This document shows positions 34,365 to 45,524 of a stretch of DNA of 64,000 bases, piece after piece (the first letter of the stretch is position 1; each line of letters opens with the position of its first letter). Source of the DNA: Lophius americanus (lineage: Eukaryota; Chordata; Actinopteri; Lophiiformes; Lophiidae). Location of the stretch: contig JBBDHG010000008.1 in NCBI GenBank assembly GCA_037951165.1, positions 8,152,001 through 8,216,000 of the forward strand. The letters run 5' to 3'. Position numbers and translations under genes: made by a program. The notes below the pieces were generated by a model. It made no database searches. It saw nothing but the letters and a program-made list of their open reading frames with translations, and had not been told where the DNA came from.

Positions 34365-36050
34365 AAAAAGGTAAAAAGATACGGGCAAATACCCAAATAT
34401 TGCCCCTATGGCAGGGGCATAAAACAATTCCCTATGTAGTGATGTTGAAACTTGTTTATACTTGTTTTAAAAATGCTTGCAGACAGTGAGACACATCATT
34501 TTTTACACCTGTATCATACTTCTCCCCATGTGTCCAGCTGTGACACTATCTGTCGCGCACCAGATTTGTTAGGCTAGCTAGCATGAGCTAACTAACATAT
34601 AAGTACTGACTACTTGAACTTTTGCGACTGACAGTACAAAGTAATTTGCTAATTATAAATATATTATAATAATAATTATTTTTATTATAATAAAATAATA
34701 ATTTAGGGCCAAAACTCTTTAGCAAGTTGCCTCTCAAGTCTAATCTCTCGAAGAGTCGCGAGTTTCCGCCCAAAAAACCCCACCAATTCCAGTACTGTTT
34801 CCTTATGTCCTCGTCGACGAGGCATCAGGATACATTAACGTCTACACTACAAAAGATTACCACATATGGTTTGAGTGATTGGATTACAATGCGTTTTGGT
34901 GATCGTTTACACTTGTATTTAGCGATGTGTCTCGCTGTCCACTTGTGATCTGATCACCCAAAATGCATTTTAAACCGAGTCTAAACAGGTTCCTACAGAC
35001 ATCAAGAAACCACTATGGATGGTTCTCTTCCAATTCTCAGATCTTAGAATTAGAAGTATTTTTAAATCTATGATTGCAGTTTCTCCTTCATGCTCAACCG
35101 TGGAAAAAGTGGAGAAAAGCTATGTGCACATTCATGTTTTGTCTTTTGTCTTACTGCTAGGTTCATAAAAGAACGTCCTCGTTATGTAGTCACATGTCAG
35201 CTATGTGTGCTTTTAAATGTAACTTTCAACGGTTAAAAGCAGCTCTCAGTAGCTGCAATTAAACGGTGTGGGCAGAAACCTGACATGAAAGCTCTGCAAG
35301 AGGCTTAATTCATCTGAGCTGGATTTTCTTCAGCCTCTGCATATTCAACCTGTCAACCTACCGACAGGAGAAGTCGGCCCTGACTGGAAGGCGCTCCTTA
35401 AAGCTTGTGATTATGCACTACAAGTTGGAGGCAAAGACAAAAGCTTCCAGACAGTTTGTGTTCTAGATTGTGACAAGTTAAATTGTTGTACAGAACTCTT
35501 TAGTCTCAGCAGGTCTGAGCAGTTTTGACACATGTAGGTGGAGAAGAACACAGCAGTCTCTAAATACTGATACTGAAGTTACTGACGGATTTTCCAATCA
35601 GCCTATCTGCCTCTGTGAATCACCGGTCTTCAGATATCAACAAGCTGGAAGAAAAATAATCAAATGGTGTTGAGGTGACAACAGCTGTAAGACACAATTT
35701 GCTTTATTCATAAAATTCAAAATGGAAATGTTAATGACACCATGCCTTTAGTAATTGTCCGTAAACCTCATGTCCTCCATGCACACGTGGAAGTCCACTA
35801 GCTCCCCCTCTCTCCTTTTCAGGTTTTACGTTACAAAATGTTTTCAAAGTTAAGTTTCATATATAAGTTGCTTTTACACCAAGAAAGATTGAGGCTTGCT
35901 GACTGTTCCATAAACCCCAGTGACAAAATGTTGGTTATTTTTGTGCCGTATCTCCAACAAAACTGTATGATCTAAACAAAAACAATAAACAAATTTGAAA
36001 CAAAGACAACCATGCTTGTTTTTTTTATCATAAATTTATTTATTATAGCA
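34365..36050. other. Mostly unassigned; dispersed repeat at about 34785-35000
   Basis: The segment 34830-35000 (GTCTACACTACAAAAGATTA, ATTGGATTACAATGCGTTTT, GGTGATCGTTTACACTTGTA) resembles a common teleost dispersed repeat; a related piece may lie at 39950-40110. AT-rich low-complexity sequence lies at 34655-34705. The rest (35000-36050) shows nothing recognised. Confidence 0.4.
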
Positions 36051-36054
36051 AAAA

Positions 36055-36105
36055 TATGGGGCAGCATATCTACAAAGTGGTTAGCACAGTGACTCTAAAA
36101 CAGTG
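36055..36105 (+). mobile_element. SINE family B head remnant
   Basis: GGGGCAGCATATCTACAAAG followed by TGGTTAGCACAGTGACTC resembles the tRNA-like head (A-box side) of family B. Only about 50 bases are visible and no B box can be seen. Confidence 0.4.
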
Positions 36106-36508
36106 CTACCAAATACACCAACCTGTTGCCACAAAATTTATTATCTAATGCTTAAATCATCAGTGCCATTATGTATTCCCCCCTGAAATTACAAGGAGAC
36201 TTCTGTATCTGTTTGTTTCATCATTTATGTCCGTTTCTGTTTGCTCATCGTTGATATCAGTTTGTTTATCCGTCTTGTTCATCACTGCCCCCGTGACACT
36301 TTCACCAATAGCCGCTGTTGATCACTTTCTGTGTTTGATAGATGTTTTCTCAGCATCATTTCCATGAAAATAACGGCTACTAACATCCTCTGTGCGTCTC
36401 GTCCAAAGCTAACGGCTAATAACAGGCTAGTCTCCACGACTGGCATGATGATGAATTGTTCCGTCACCCAACTGATGAAATTCACTGAAATTCAACTACA
36501 ACACTCCG

Positions 36509-37372
36509 TTGTGCATATCGGTTATTAAACAACTTGGACTCCTTCGCCGGCCCCGTTACATTCACAGAAGTTGCCGTTCTAAGTTTGTTTACTCCCGCTC
36601 CCGCTCAGATAACTCAATTCCGTCCTTTTGCTCTGACGTGCGCACTATCGCGTCTCAGACTCGTCATCAGAGTGCTGCAGCCTTTCCCATTAGTGTCACT
36701 GGACTTTCTTCGATAAAATCATCCACTGTGCGGGTTAGAAAACGTGTAGTGGATTTCAGTCTTCTTCGGCCAATACAGAGACTCACTGCTCCATCTAGTA
36801 TTAAAATCGAACTCTTTAATTCACAATCTCTCACAAACAAATCATGCCTCATACATGACCACATCCTGGAGAAATGTCTAGACGTTATGTGCCTTACAGA
36901 AACCTGGCAACAACCAGATGATTTTTCTGTCCTGAATGAGACCTGTCCTGCCGGTTACTCTTACCTCCAGAAAGCCCGCAGCACTGGTCGTGATGGTGGT
37001 CTGTATGTCATCTACCACAGTGATTTGGACTTGTCTCCACTGCCGTTGCCAGAGATCTCTTCTTTTGAATGCCTGGCATTTAATTGTAAACCCCCTTTCT
37101 CCATGACCATACTTCTAATCTACCGGCCACCCAAACAAAACCTAGCCTTCATCTCTGAGATGTACAACCTTTTGTCGTCATTTTACACAACCTCTGCCAA
37201 TATTTTAGTTCTTGGAGATATGAACATTCATGTCGACTCCCCTGCATGTCGTTTTGCTTCCGAATTTCTCCAACTACTGGATTGTTTTAATCTCAGGCAA
37301 TCCATTCTGTTCTTTCCTCCTCTCTACCTCTCCAGTCTGCTTACTCACAGTTTGAGATCTCCCAGCCTCTAA
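36509..37372 (+). pseudogene. L2 LINE endonuclease part, truncated at its 3' end
   Basis: The 287-codon open frame begins with a basic leader of about 95 residues, then an endonuclease-type domain: MCLTETWQQ (catalytic Glu, codons near 36892-36909), GGLYVIYH, LLIYRPPK and LGDMNIHVDSP (about 37211-37243). These are the EN motifs of APE-type LINEs, which nick target DNA to start reverse transcription. The final S-D-H motif of the domain is missing and the frame ends in unrelated residues at 37372, because of the deletion before the reverse transcriptase. Confidence 0.85.
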
Positions 37373-37383
37373 GGTGTTTCCCA

Positions 37384-38410
37384 GAAATCTCATGGCAGGA
37401 GGTTGAGGTTATCATCAGGACTAACATCTCTAACATCTCTTCCATCAGTCCCCTGATCACCGCTGTTATAAATCAATCCCTCCAGGCCGGCTTTGTTCCA
37501 TCTGCCCTAAAAGCCGCCATAATCAGACCACTCCTCAAAAAACCTACTCTCGATCCAGAACTTTTTGCTAATTACAGGCCCATTTCCAAACTCCCATTCC
37601 TCTCCAAAGTTCTGGAAAAAGTAGTTGCTGCCCACCTCCAGGACCACCTTAAATACAACAACCTCTTTGAAACCTTTCAGTCTGGTTTCCGCTCCGCCCA
37701 CAGCACAGAAACAGCTCTGCTTAGAGTCACAAATGACTTACGGATGGCAGCAGATGCTGGTTCACCTTCCCTCCTGATTCTCCTTGATTTGTCTGCTGCC
37801 TTCGACACAGTTGACCATGGAATACTCCTACACCGCCTAAATCACACCACTGGACTCACTGCCACCGCCCTAAATTGGTTTCAGTCCTACTTCACTGACA
37901 GAAAATAATACGTTTTCCTTGGAAGTTCAAAGTCCCGGACACACACCGTCACCTGTGGGGTCCCCACAGGGATCAGTCCTTGGCCCCATTCTCTTCATAC
38001 TGTACATGCTCCCCCTTAGCCTTGTCATCAGTCGATATGGACTCTCATTCCATTGTTACGCTGATGACACGCAAATCTACATAAAAACTGACACATGTTC
38101 CTCCTCAGCCTCTCCATCCTTATCGTCATCATCATCTCCCCTGTCAACTCTCCGCGCTTGTCTGGAGGAGATAAAGGTGTGGATGAAAAACAACTTTCTC
38201 CAGTTGAACAGCTCCAAAACCGATGCTATTTTAATTGGCACCCCTCATCAGACCCAGTCTTCCTCCATAACCAGTGTTACCTTCTCTCACGACATTCCCC
38301 TCTCTTCATCAGTCACCAACCTCGGTGTAAGATTTGACCCTCAACTCACTTTTGAATCCCACATCAAACACATCTGCAAGATGTCCTTTCACCATCTTCA
38401 CTCACCTTGA
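37384..38410 (+). pseudogene. L2 LINE reverse transcriptase, frameshifted
   Basis: An open stretch without its own start runs from about 37384 to a TAA at 37906-37908. It shows NYRPISKLPFLSKVLEKVV, QSGFRSAHSTETALLRV and AAFDTVDH (motif A, 37795-37818). A 1-base insertion near 37961-37970, in the 'GVPQGS' motif, moves the rest into the frame of 37919-38410, which holds GSVLGPILFILYML, CYADDTQIY (YADD at 38057-38068, the catalytic pair), EEIKVWMKNNFLQLNSSKT and LGVRFDP. This enzyme copies the element's RNA into the nicked target. Key residues survive, but the frames do not. Confidence 0.92.
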
Positions 38411-38907
38411 GTGATGCTGAAAAGCTGGTCCACGCGTTCATCTCCTCCCGACTGGATTACTGTAACGCACTTCTCATCGGGATCCCTGATAAAAGTCTTC
38501 AAAGACCACAGTACGTTCAAAACAGTGCTGCAAGGATCCTGATGAGAGTGCGTAAACACAAACATATCACCCCTGTTCTTCATTCCCTTCATTGGCTTCC
38601 CATCTCCACCAGGATTGGTTATAAGATCTCTCTCCTCACTCACCAGTGCATCCATGGTAACGCACCCCCCTACCTAAAAGAACTACTCACCCCACTGACC
38701 TCAACACGATCCCTCCGTTCTATCCAGTCATACTGCCTCCTCCTTCCCCGGACTAAGCTCAGCACCATGGGTGATCGGGCCTTCTGTTCTGCTGCCCCTC
38801 GTCTGTGGAATGCCCTCCCTGACCATCTGAGGGCTCCACAGATGACTGACACATTTAAAAAAGGACTTAAAACTTTCCTTTTTAGCAGAACCTATAACTG
38901 TAATTAA
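38407..38907 (+). pseudogene. L2 LINE ORF2 C-terminal region
   Basis: The frame reads SDAEKLVHAFISSRLDYCNA, LLIGIPDKS, QNSAARILMRV, LHWLPISTRIGYKI, GNAPPYLKELL, GDRAFCSAAPRLWNALPDHL and ends FKKGLKTFLFSRTYNCN, then a stop. It is the thumb and C-terminal part found after the reverse transcriptase in L2/CR1-type elements. It is out of frame with the upstream part because about 20 bases are missing near 38395-38405. Confidence 0.92.
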
Positions 38908-39052
38908 CATTAATGCTTTTGGTCATGTTTTTATATAGTTATTATTTTATTTTTTATTGATGCTTTTATCTGCTTTTTCTTTGTAGCACTTTGAGATTTG
39001 ATCCAAATGTAAAGTGCATTATAAATTAAGTGTATTATTATTATATTATTAT

Positions 39053-39345
39053 CTACGACAAACTGGCCCAGAAGGAAAGGTGAGGACAGACTTTATACAC
39101 TAAGGTAACAAACAATGAGACACAGCTGGAGGGGAAACACAGGTGAACACGATGAACAGTCACACAAGAGGAGAATAGAAGCAATACTGGAAAAGAATAG
39201 ACTAAGAATGAATAAAGAAATGAAGAACTATAAACAGATAAACACACTAAAAAGGCACAATAAAAGAAACAAGACAAGAAATGTAAAACTAATTAAACAA
39301 CATACATAACACTTTCAACATAAAACAGGAATACAGACCAGAACG
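39053..39345 (-). repeat. LTR-like dispersed repeat, minus strand
   Basis: The reverse complement of 39060-39170 shares GTTCACCTGTGTTTCCCCTC, CAGCTGTGTCTCATTGT and GTATAAAGTCTGTCCTCACC with 63740-63830, so these are two copies of one repeat. The match runs right up to the end of the L2 tail at 39052, suggesting that the L2 was inserted into it. The other half is not seen beyond the L2 5' end, so flanking loss is also likely. Confidence 0.65.
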
Positions 39346-39454
39346 ATGTCGAACCTTCACAATAAAAATACTAAATAAACAAAGTCATGATAATTTGCAA
39401 ACTGTTCTACTGCATGTGGTTTTGTATTATGTATGTTAATTGTACTGTGTATAG

Positions 39455-39530
39455 CAGGGGTACTCAAATACAAATATTAAAGGTCCACAAAGTTTTTTCA
39501 ACAAGTCAAAAGTCCATTTATTATAGTTGG
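39455..39530 (+). repeat. Possible hAT-type end sequence
   Basis: GCAGGGGTACTCAAATACAA followed by AAAGGTCCACAAAGTTTTTT resembles the left end of teleost hAT-like MITEs. No matching right end is recognised, so it is a weak, partial call. Confidence 0.35.
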
Positions 39531-39592
39531 TCAAGCCACAAGCCATAATAATGTTATATTCAAAGCAAATTCTCCTTTATGTATGTACATAC

Positions 39593-39712
39593 AAACATAC
39601 ATACATACATACACACATTAAATACAATAAAATAAAATTCCATTTACATTTTGACATAAATTCAAATAAAATAAAATGCCATTTACATTTTGATATTAAT
39701 TCAAATAAATAG
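39593..39712. repeat. (CATA)n tract and 39-bp tandem pair
   Basis: A short CATA/CACA run lies at 39593-39617. From 39632 to about 39712 a unit containing CCATTTACATTTTGA is repeated twice with a 39-base period and a few differences. The peptide repeats in both overlapping frames are a result of this duplication. Confidence 0.85.
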
Positions 39713-40329
39713 TCAAATAAAACAATCCATCCATAGAATGCTTTGGTAAACAAATATATCAATATCTCAGGAATCTAAGTGCAATGAAAAACTATTTTAC
39801 ATTTTGTCAAACCCTGCTGCTTAATGAGAGTAAAGGCATCTTGTGCTTAACCAACACCCACGCCACTCTGACTGAGCAATCTGGGATTTTTGTTCTTGTG
39901 TCAGTGACCCAGTAACAGCCTATCAGCGCATCGTTGGCAGGGGGATGACAGCCAATTTACACATGCTGACCAAACGGACCAAATGAGACAATTTTCTCCT
40001 TTCCGCCTGTTGCTGATCGCCTGTTTACATGACTTGTGATCTTTTCCGACCCGGTGTTTACATGCATTGACTCATCTAATCGGAAACACTTTCAGAAATG
40101 CACAGACGATCCACATTCCCGTTCATAAGGTGTCAATAATGCTTCGATGAGCTTGGGAGCCGACCGCCAACAAGCACCCAGAAGAAGAATACGACAAGAA
40201 GGGCGTGGGCGGAAGTGACTTTTTGCCCATCTAACAGTCCAAATAGGTTAAAATGTTTCAAAGTTGCAATGAATAAATGGCTCTCCGATGCAGACCGGTA
40301 CTGTTTTAAAGTATTTAAGATGCGTCGCA

Positions 40330-40492
40330 GCCTATAGGCTACTGCCTCAACTAAAGTTATCCAAAAGTAACTGAAGGTAATCAAGTTATATTACTTTTAT
40401 TTTGTGATACTTGGATTACATTACTGATAACATGTTTGAACAAGTAACTGTAATTATTACTTTTTAAAAATAACCCTCCCAACCCTGATAGG
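40330..40492 (-). repeat. Teleost repeat with GTTACTxxTAAT-type wording
   Basis: The reverse complement starts CAGGGTTGGGAGGGTTATTT and then carries many GTAATTACAGTTAC-like blocks (TAATTACAGTTACTTGTTC, ATCAGTAATGTAATCCAAGT), as in an abundant teleost dispersed repeat, probably a MITE. The left border is uncertain. Confidence 0.5.
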
Positions 40493-40499
40493 CCAGCCA

Positions 40500-41680
40500 A
40501 TGGAAACTAAAGACGGGCAGACACACAACCAGCCAACAAAGGCCTGTCAGATTGGCACTTACGCTCTATTATTGACCAAGACATAACCAATTAAGTCAAA
40601 CTGAAAATAAAACCAAAAATATCGTATTCGATGAACCTATCCGATAAAAAAGCATTTCATGCTAAATGCATAAGGCTACGCTCAGTCACTCTCAATTAAT
40701 GAAATCTATCTACGATAAAAAATAATTGGGTCATTTTGTCACTGAATTAACAATAAAAATGAACAATGGCTGACAAAATTAAAACTGTTAGACTACAGAT
40801 GGATGTGGAGTCCAGAGTATTATCCATGCCTTCAGGTCAGACCAGGGTGTCATGGCGACCAGATCTCTCTGGAAATTTCTGACCAGAGATTGGACAGCCG
40901 CAGAAACAACACAGAGATGGTGTGTATGTGTGTGTGTGTATATGTGTGTGTGTGTATATTGTATGGCACTCTAATTGGCAGAACTTACTGTCAATCACAA
41001 ACAAGAAGGGTGGTCACACCTGACTTCTCTGGCTTGATTGACAGCCCCAGGGGACCAATCACAAAGCCAGACGGGCTTCAGCCCACCTGGAGAACGAATC
41101 TCTCTCCTGCTTTTGCAGCTGAACTTTTCAAACTATTTTCTCTTATGTTTTGAAGTGGTTGGTGAACTTTGTCATCCATCCATCATCCCATCGATCCTAC
41201 CTTGTTTCCTTTCTTCCACACCAGACATCTCTGCATATGGATGACATTGATAGTAAATAAGTAGAATAAATTCAGGAAGGGTGTGTGTTTGTCAGCGGAA
41301 TGCTTTCTTGAACGCAGCTGAAAGGAGATCTGCCTCGTCCTTAAAAGGCTTTTAAAGTAATGCAGCTCCAAAGGCTCTAATGGGTGTTTGTTAAGGTTAA
41401 GGGGGGCTTTAAATGCCAAAAAACAAGTAAATAACCAATTCACTTACGCAGATTGATCCGATTTTTATTGAGGCATTGTTATATCGATCAAGAAAGACAG
41501 AGTAATCCGATGCAATTATATGGAACTTTAAAGGGCTGCGGAAAACATGATGTAATCGGGAGGAAATAAACTCTTTTCACTGGCAGCTGTCTTATGGAAA
41601 ATTGTCAAATATTTACCTAAAACAAATTTGATGAGGTCAAAGGAACCGTTCATATAAAGGATTGCCTCCATCACTTGCCC
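40500..41680. other. Quiet stretch with a TG microsatellite
   Basis: An interrupted (TG)n tract lies at 40919-40958 (TG blocks split by TATA). No coding region or mobile element is recognised elsewhere; the 116-codon frame at 40803-41153 runs through the microsatellite and has no domain. Confidence 0.5.
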
Positions 41681-41685
41681 AGCAC

Positions 41686-41915
41686 TCATTCATTCATTTT
41701 GGATTACTGCTTATCCAGTCCAGGTTTGCGGGGGAGCTGGAGCCGATCTGAGATGACAACTATTTAGTCTTTCGTTTAAACCAAACCAATTCACATAGAT
41801 TGCATGTTTTTGGACTGTAGGGGGGAACATGCAAACTCCACAGAGGAAGGCAAGGCCGTGGTAAATTTTAGCCCCGGATCTTCATGCCGTGAGGCAACAA
41901 TGCACCACAGCTCCA
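41686..41915 (-). mobile_element. SINE family B, minus strand
   Basis: The plus strand reads CATTCATTCATTTTGGATTA, CTGCTTATCCAGTCCAGG, GGGAGCTGGAGCCGATCTGA, TTGCATGTTTTTGGACTGTA, GGGGGAACATGCAAACTCCA and CCGTGAGGCAACAATGC, the full reverse-complement order of a DANA/Mermaid-like SINE. The tRNA-like head is at the right end but badly mutated. Confidence 0.75.
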
Positions 41916-42306
41916 ACTCCCCAGCTTCCCTTAAGATTAATCGCAAGTTTTAACGCTTCAATATTGACAACCCTCGTAAATGCAGTACCGAGGTGTGCAT
42001 CCAGCACTTACCAAACATCCTATCAATAATTAATTTGCATCCATAGTGCTGTGCTCATATACATATGTGTCACCTGAATGTGATTATGTCTTACTGTATA
42101 CTGTGAACTCCATTCTACAACACATTAGGGAAACATAAAATAGTCCTTCTGTTCCCCTTATCGTCCTTTAAACATTCAAATCCTAATGCATGAATGAATC
42201 AGAAAAATATGGAATTTTACACATTCACTTAAATACCCATAATTTTTAGCTTTTGAAATCCTGTGTTCTTCAAACAGGATTTTCTCGTCCTGTGTGAGGA
42301 ACAGAA

Positions 42307-42309
<3 letters not shown>

Positions 42310-42375
<66 letters not shown>
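42310..42375. repeat. (AT)28 microsatellite followed by (GA)5
   Basis: 56 bases of pure AT from 42310 to 42365, then GAGAGAGAGA to 42375. AT tracts of this length can extrude cruciforms and are length-unstable; the length shown here may be imprecise in an assembly. Confidence 0.97.
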
Positions 42376-42739
42376 TTTAATGGGAAACAATAGTCACTAA
42401 TAACTTGAAATTTCTCATCATTAAAACGAGTTTAATTTGGCATTGAGTAATTGGAAGGAGTGATAGTGATGCAGCGGTCGCTTCAGATCTATTAAACAGT
42501 AGTCATTTCCACAGGTAGTGTCATATGAATTATAAGGTTAAAGGTAATTTCTTTATTGAAACAAGGATTGAACAACAATGAAAGATATCACAGACGAAAC
42601 AAATCTAATTTTCAGATTCACTAAAAAACAACAAAGATTAAGTCAGTGTGTAAAGTCCATTACAGATGTGACCAAATCCATTTCATTTGGGCACAAACTA
42701 AAGCGTAAGATGCCAAATACATAGTTTTCAGCACTTAGT

Positions 42740-43030
42740 TATAATATCCCCGGGAAGTTGGCGATATTATGGCCTCCGCAACCAATTCGTCTGCCGCGGC
42801 TCCTTGTTGTTATGGCGATGTCTCAAAAACTGTTTCATGAATAATTTTCCAATTTTAAACCCATATAGATCTTAGTGCAAGGAAGAACTGGAATCATTTT
42901 GGCACTAGGGGTGAGCTTTATCTCCAAAAGTTATCCGGCCATAAATATTCAACCGTTTGTCCGATTTAGTCCAAATGTGCTGCATTTGAAGCTACTTGAG
43001 GAGATCTAACGTGTTTTACTTTAATAGATC
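42740..43030 (+). repeat. Repeat T, single-unit copy
   Basis: CTCAAAAACTGTTTCATGAA, ATTTTCCAATTTTAAACCC, GGAAGAACTGGAATCATTTT, TTATCCGGCCATAAATATTC, CCGATTTAGTCCAAATGTGC and TTTTACTTTAATAG occur in the same order as one unit of the copy at 29890-31310. It is one of the cleaner copies and useful for building a consensus. Confidence 0.65.
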
Positions 43031-43289
43031 TAATAATAAATAAGATACTATTAATGTGCAAATATCAGTGACATTACGTTCAGAGATCCCCCCAGAAGTC
43101 CCTCTCAACATCAGCAAGTCCTTCAAATTCAGCAATGTTGAAGGATGAGGAAAATGGAAGAAAAAATTCTTCGGAAATTTCGCTGGTTTGGCTTTCCATG
43201 TGCTCAGCTGCACCTGTGAGACCTCACAGGTGCCCTCCTACTGTCCTGCTGTTGGTAGGTGGGAGGGCACCCTGTTCCTCGCAGCAACA

Positions 43290-43630
43290 AAAACTCCACT
43301 AGCTTTTCATTCATTCGTGATCCATAACCGCTTATCTTCTTCAGGGTTGTGGTGGCTGGAGCCCCTCCCAGATGTCATTGAGCGAGAGGCAGGGCAGACG
43401 TAGAACGAATCACCTGTTGATCCACAGAGACAGACAACACCTCACCCTGGGCAATTCAGTGCCACCAATTCACCTATATTGTATATTTTTGGACTGTGGG
43501 AGGAAGCCACTGATCTCGGAGAGAACCCATGCAAACACAGGGGAACTGACCAAGGCTAGCAGAAGCGGGTTTAAACCCGGCGCTTTCTTGCGGTGAGGCA
43601 GCAGCACTAACCACTGCGCCATCGTGCCAA
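43290..43630 (-). mobile_element. SINE family B (DANA/Mermaid-like), best copy
   Basis: On the plus strand: CATTCATTCGTGATCCATAA, CCGCTTATCTTCTTCAGGGT, GGTGGCTGGAGCCCCTCCCA, CATTGAGCGAGAGGCAGGG, CACCAATTCACCTATATTGT, TTTTTGGACTGTGGGAGGAA, GAACCCATGCAAACAC, and the complement of the head GGTTTAAACCCGGCGC ... TAACCACTGCGCC. The B-box-like and A-box-like parts of the tRNA head lie near 43568-43580 and 43607-43622. The 71- and 74-codon frames here are read through the SINE. Confidence 0.82.
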
Positions 43631-43639
43631 CTCGCTAGC

Positions 43640-44880
43640 TATTTATTAAAAAAAAAAATCTGCATCTAAGATGCTGTATGTGTTGCTCAATTTGTTTGTT
43701 TTTCATCCAACAAAAACATTATAACTTTTTTTTTTTAATTCAACCAAAGAGGAAAGTTTGAAAGGTTTCTTCGTCAGCCGGTCGGTCCAACCAACAGAGG
43801 CATCAGCTTCACTGCGTCCATCATTTCCCCTCACACTCAGACCTTTTGTGACGTTTGTAACCAGCAGCCTATCTTCAAAACACCTCCTCTGTTCTTGATT
43901 CCGCCTCTCTCCGATAAGAACTTCAGCTTCACATAGTGTGAAGTTTATTTCTTAGCTTCCTGACTCCTTCACCCTGACTGACGTCACCAATCAGTAGTCA
44001 ATATTAATATCAATATCAATAAGACCAACAATATCAATATTAATTATAGGTTTTTTCTTTAGTTCTTATGGACAACAGTAGGTGTTCCATGAAGCTTGTA
44101 CATGCGCACTGTTTTATATATCAGAATATTTTTGTGCGCAGTAGTAATTCCTACTGTATGTTTTGTCCGTACACCACCTTCTGACCTGAATCCTTCACAC
44201 AGTTTTGTAACCAGGTGATTAAAGAATACATTGGTACATATATCAGAGTATAGGTTGAGATTGTTCCGGCTGAAAGACCTATATTCATTTGCTTCACCAG
44301 ATAAATAGATTGTGTCCTATCACAAACGTAAGGGCCCCACCTCCACATCCGACCCTGAGGGGCCAGGATTCCCTTTCAATCAGCACAACACAGGAAGTGA
44401 AAGCACTGCACACACTGATGCATCCAATGAACACAATATTTACATTTTAGGAAACAAAATAGATTTTGTCGTTGGTGTCAATTTATTTATTATTATAGTG
44501 TGATTGAAATTACACTGTAAGCATTGCAATAGATCTTTTTTTGAAAGTCAGTCATTGTAATGGTGTCCTTTTTTTTGCTTATTTTTTTTATGTTTATCCA
44601 AATCCAGCACACCTGCAAAAAAACGATAGATAGATTTGTGAAGTATTTGTTTGTCATGTTAATTTAGTAAAATTGTTGTGACCTTACATCTTAGTCATGG
44701 GAAAAGGAATCAAAGGACACGTTTTATAATATTTTTCCCGAACAACATGAAGAGTCTATTCTGTGTCGGTGTTACCGGCACCAAACCTAGGGGTAATCTG
44801 GACCAGCAGCAGAGGTTACACCGGCAAGAGGTACTGTGTGACCAAGTAACTTTTTATTTTTGAACGGAGGATCTGTGGAT
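43640..44880. other. Quiet stretch, nothing recognised
   Basis: AT-rich with poly-A/T runs (43646-43656, 43727-43738) and a repetitive AATATCAATATTAAT-like block at about 44000-44045. No coding region or named repeat. Confidence 0.45.
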
Positions 44881-44885
44881 GCAGT

Positions 44886-44938
44886 AATAATACTAATAAT
44901 ACATTTAATTTATAATGCACTTTACATTTGGATGCATT
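44886..44938 (-). mobile_element. L2-type LINE 3' tail, minus strand
   Basis: TAATACATTTAATTTATAAT followed by GCACTTTACATTTGGATGCA is the reverse complement of the L2 tail at 38998-39052, including the (TAA)n end on the left. Only the tail is present. Confidence 0.78.
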
Positions 44939-45521
44939 GAGAAAAGACAACTGTCAGCGTGTTGCCCAGCTCACGGCTCATTTTTTCTGACACTAATGCA
45001 AACAATAATGCAAACACATCAACCCTGCTTTAGTGCGTCAAAACATATGAAATAATTCACTCAGGAAACTCTATAAAAAAAATACACATTCTAATGAAAG
45101 GAAATACATAAACGTATACCAATACAAAAATATACAAAAATATAACTCAAAATATTGCACTTTAGTTTTTAGTCTTACGTAGAAAATCCTTGCTGGTAAA
45201 CAGTCATTGAATTTGAGCACATCTAAAGGATTTTTCGTTCTTCTTCAATCACATTTTCATATCTATTACTTAAACCTAGAGAGGACTATTAAGGAAACCT
45301 GAAGTTTATGAAAAACAAATCAAACGCTTCTCATGACGGTTACAAAATTAATTTCTTTTTCTCCCGATAAAAGATTTCAAACCATGTAAGAGCATTAGCA
45401 CATTTACTTGAATATACTGAAGATGGCTTACGATACAAAAACAAATATGAATTACCTGTGGAGCTATTGAGAGAAAACAACCCTTAGCGTGTTGCCCAGC
45501 TCACAGCTCATTTATTTCTGA
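44939..45521. repeat. Duplicated 52-bp block, 530 bases apart
   Basis: Copies at 44939-44990 and 45469-45521 share TTAGCGTGTTGCCCAGCTCA (first copy TCAGCGTG...), a preceding GAGAAAAGACAAC-like part and a following GGCTCATTT..TTTCTGA. Both are preceded by ATTGA. The sequence between them is unassigned AT-rich DNA. Origin unknown: a remnant of a dispersed repeat or of a local duplication. Confidence 0.82.
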
Positions 45522-45524
45522 GCC

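Larger units (their letters stand above)
36290..39052 (+). mobile_element. L2-type LINE, nearly complete but broken
   Basis: The order is: a leader, an apurinic-type endonuclease (36509-37372), reverse transcriptase (37384-38410), a C-terminal region (38407-38907), a non-coding end and a 3' tail GTAAAGTGCATTATAAATTA with (TTA)n to about 39052. This is the arrangement of fish L2 elements. About 2.76 kb; an internal deletion between the endonuclease and reverse transcriptase, a stop codon, a 1-base insertion and a short deletion make it inactive. The 5' border is uncertain. Tail-only relatives are at 32478-32545 and 44886-44938. Confidence 0.9.

Noticed and set aside
39632..39712. Short direct repeats as a CRISPR-like array
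   Set aside because: Only two units with no regular spacers and a eukaryotic genome context; a simple tandem duplication explains them.
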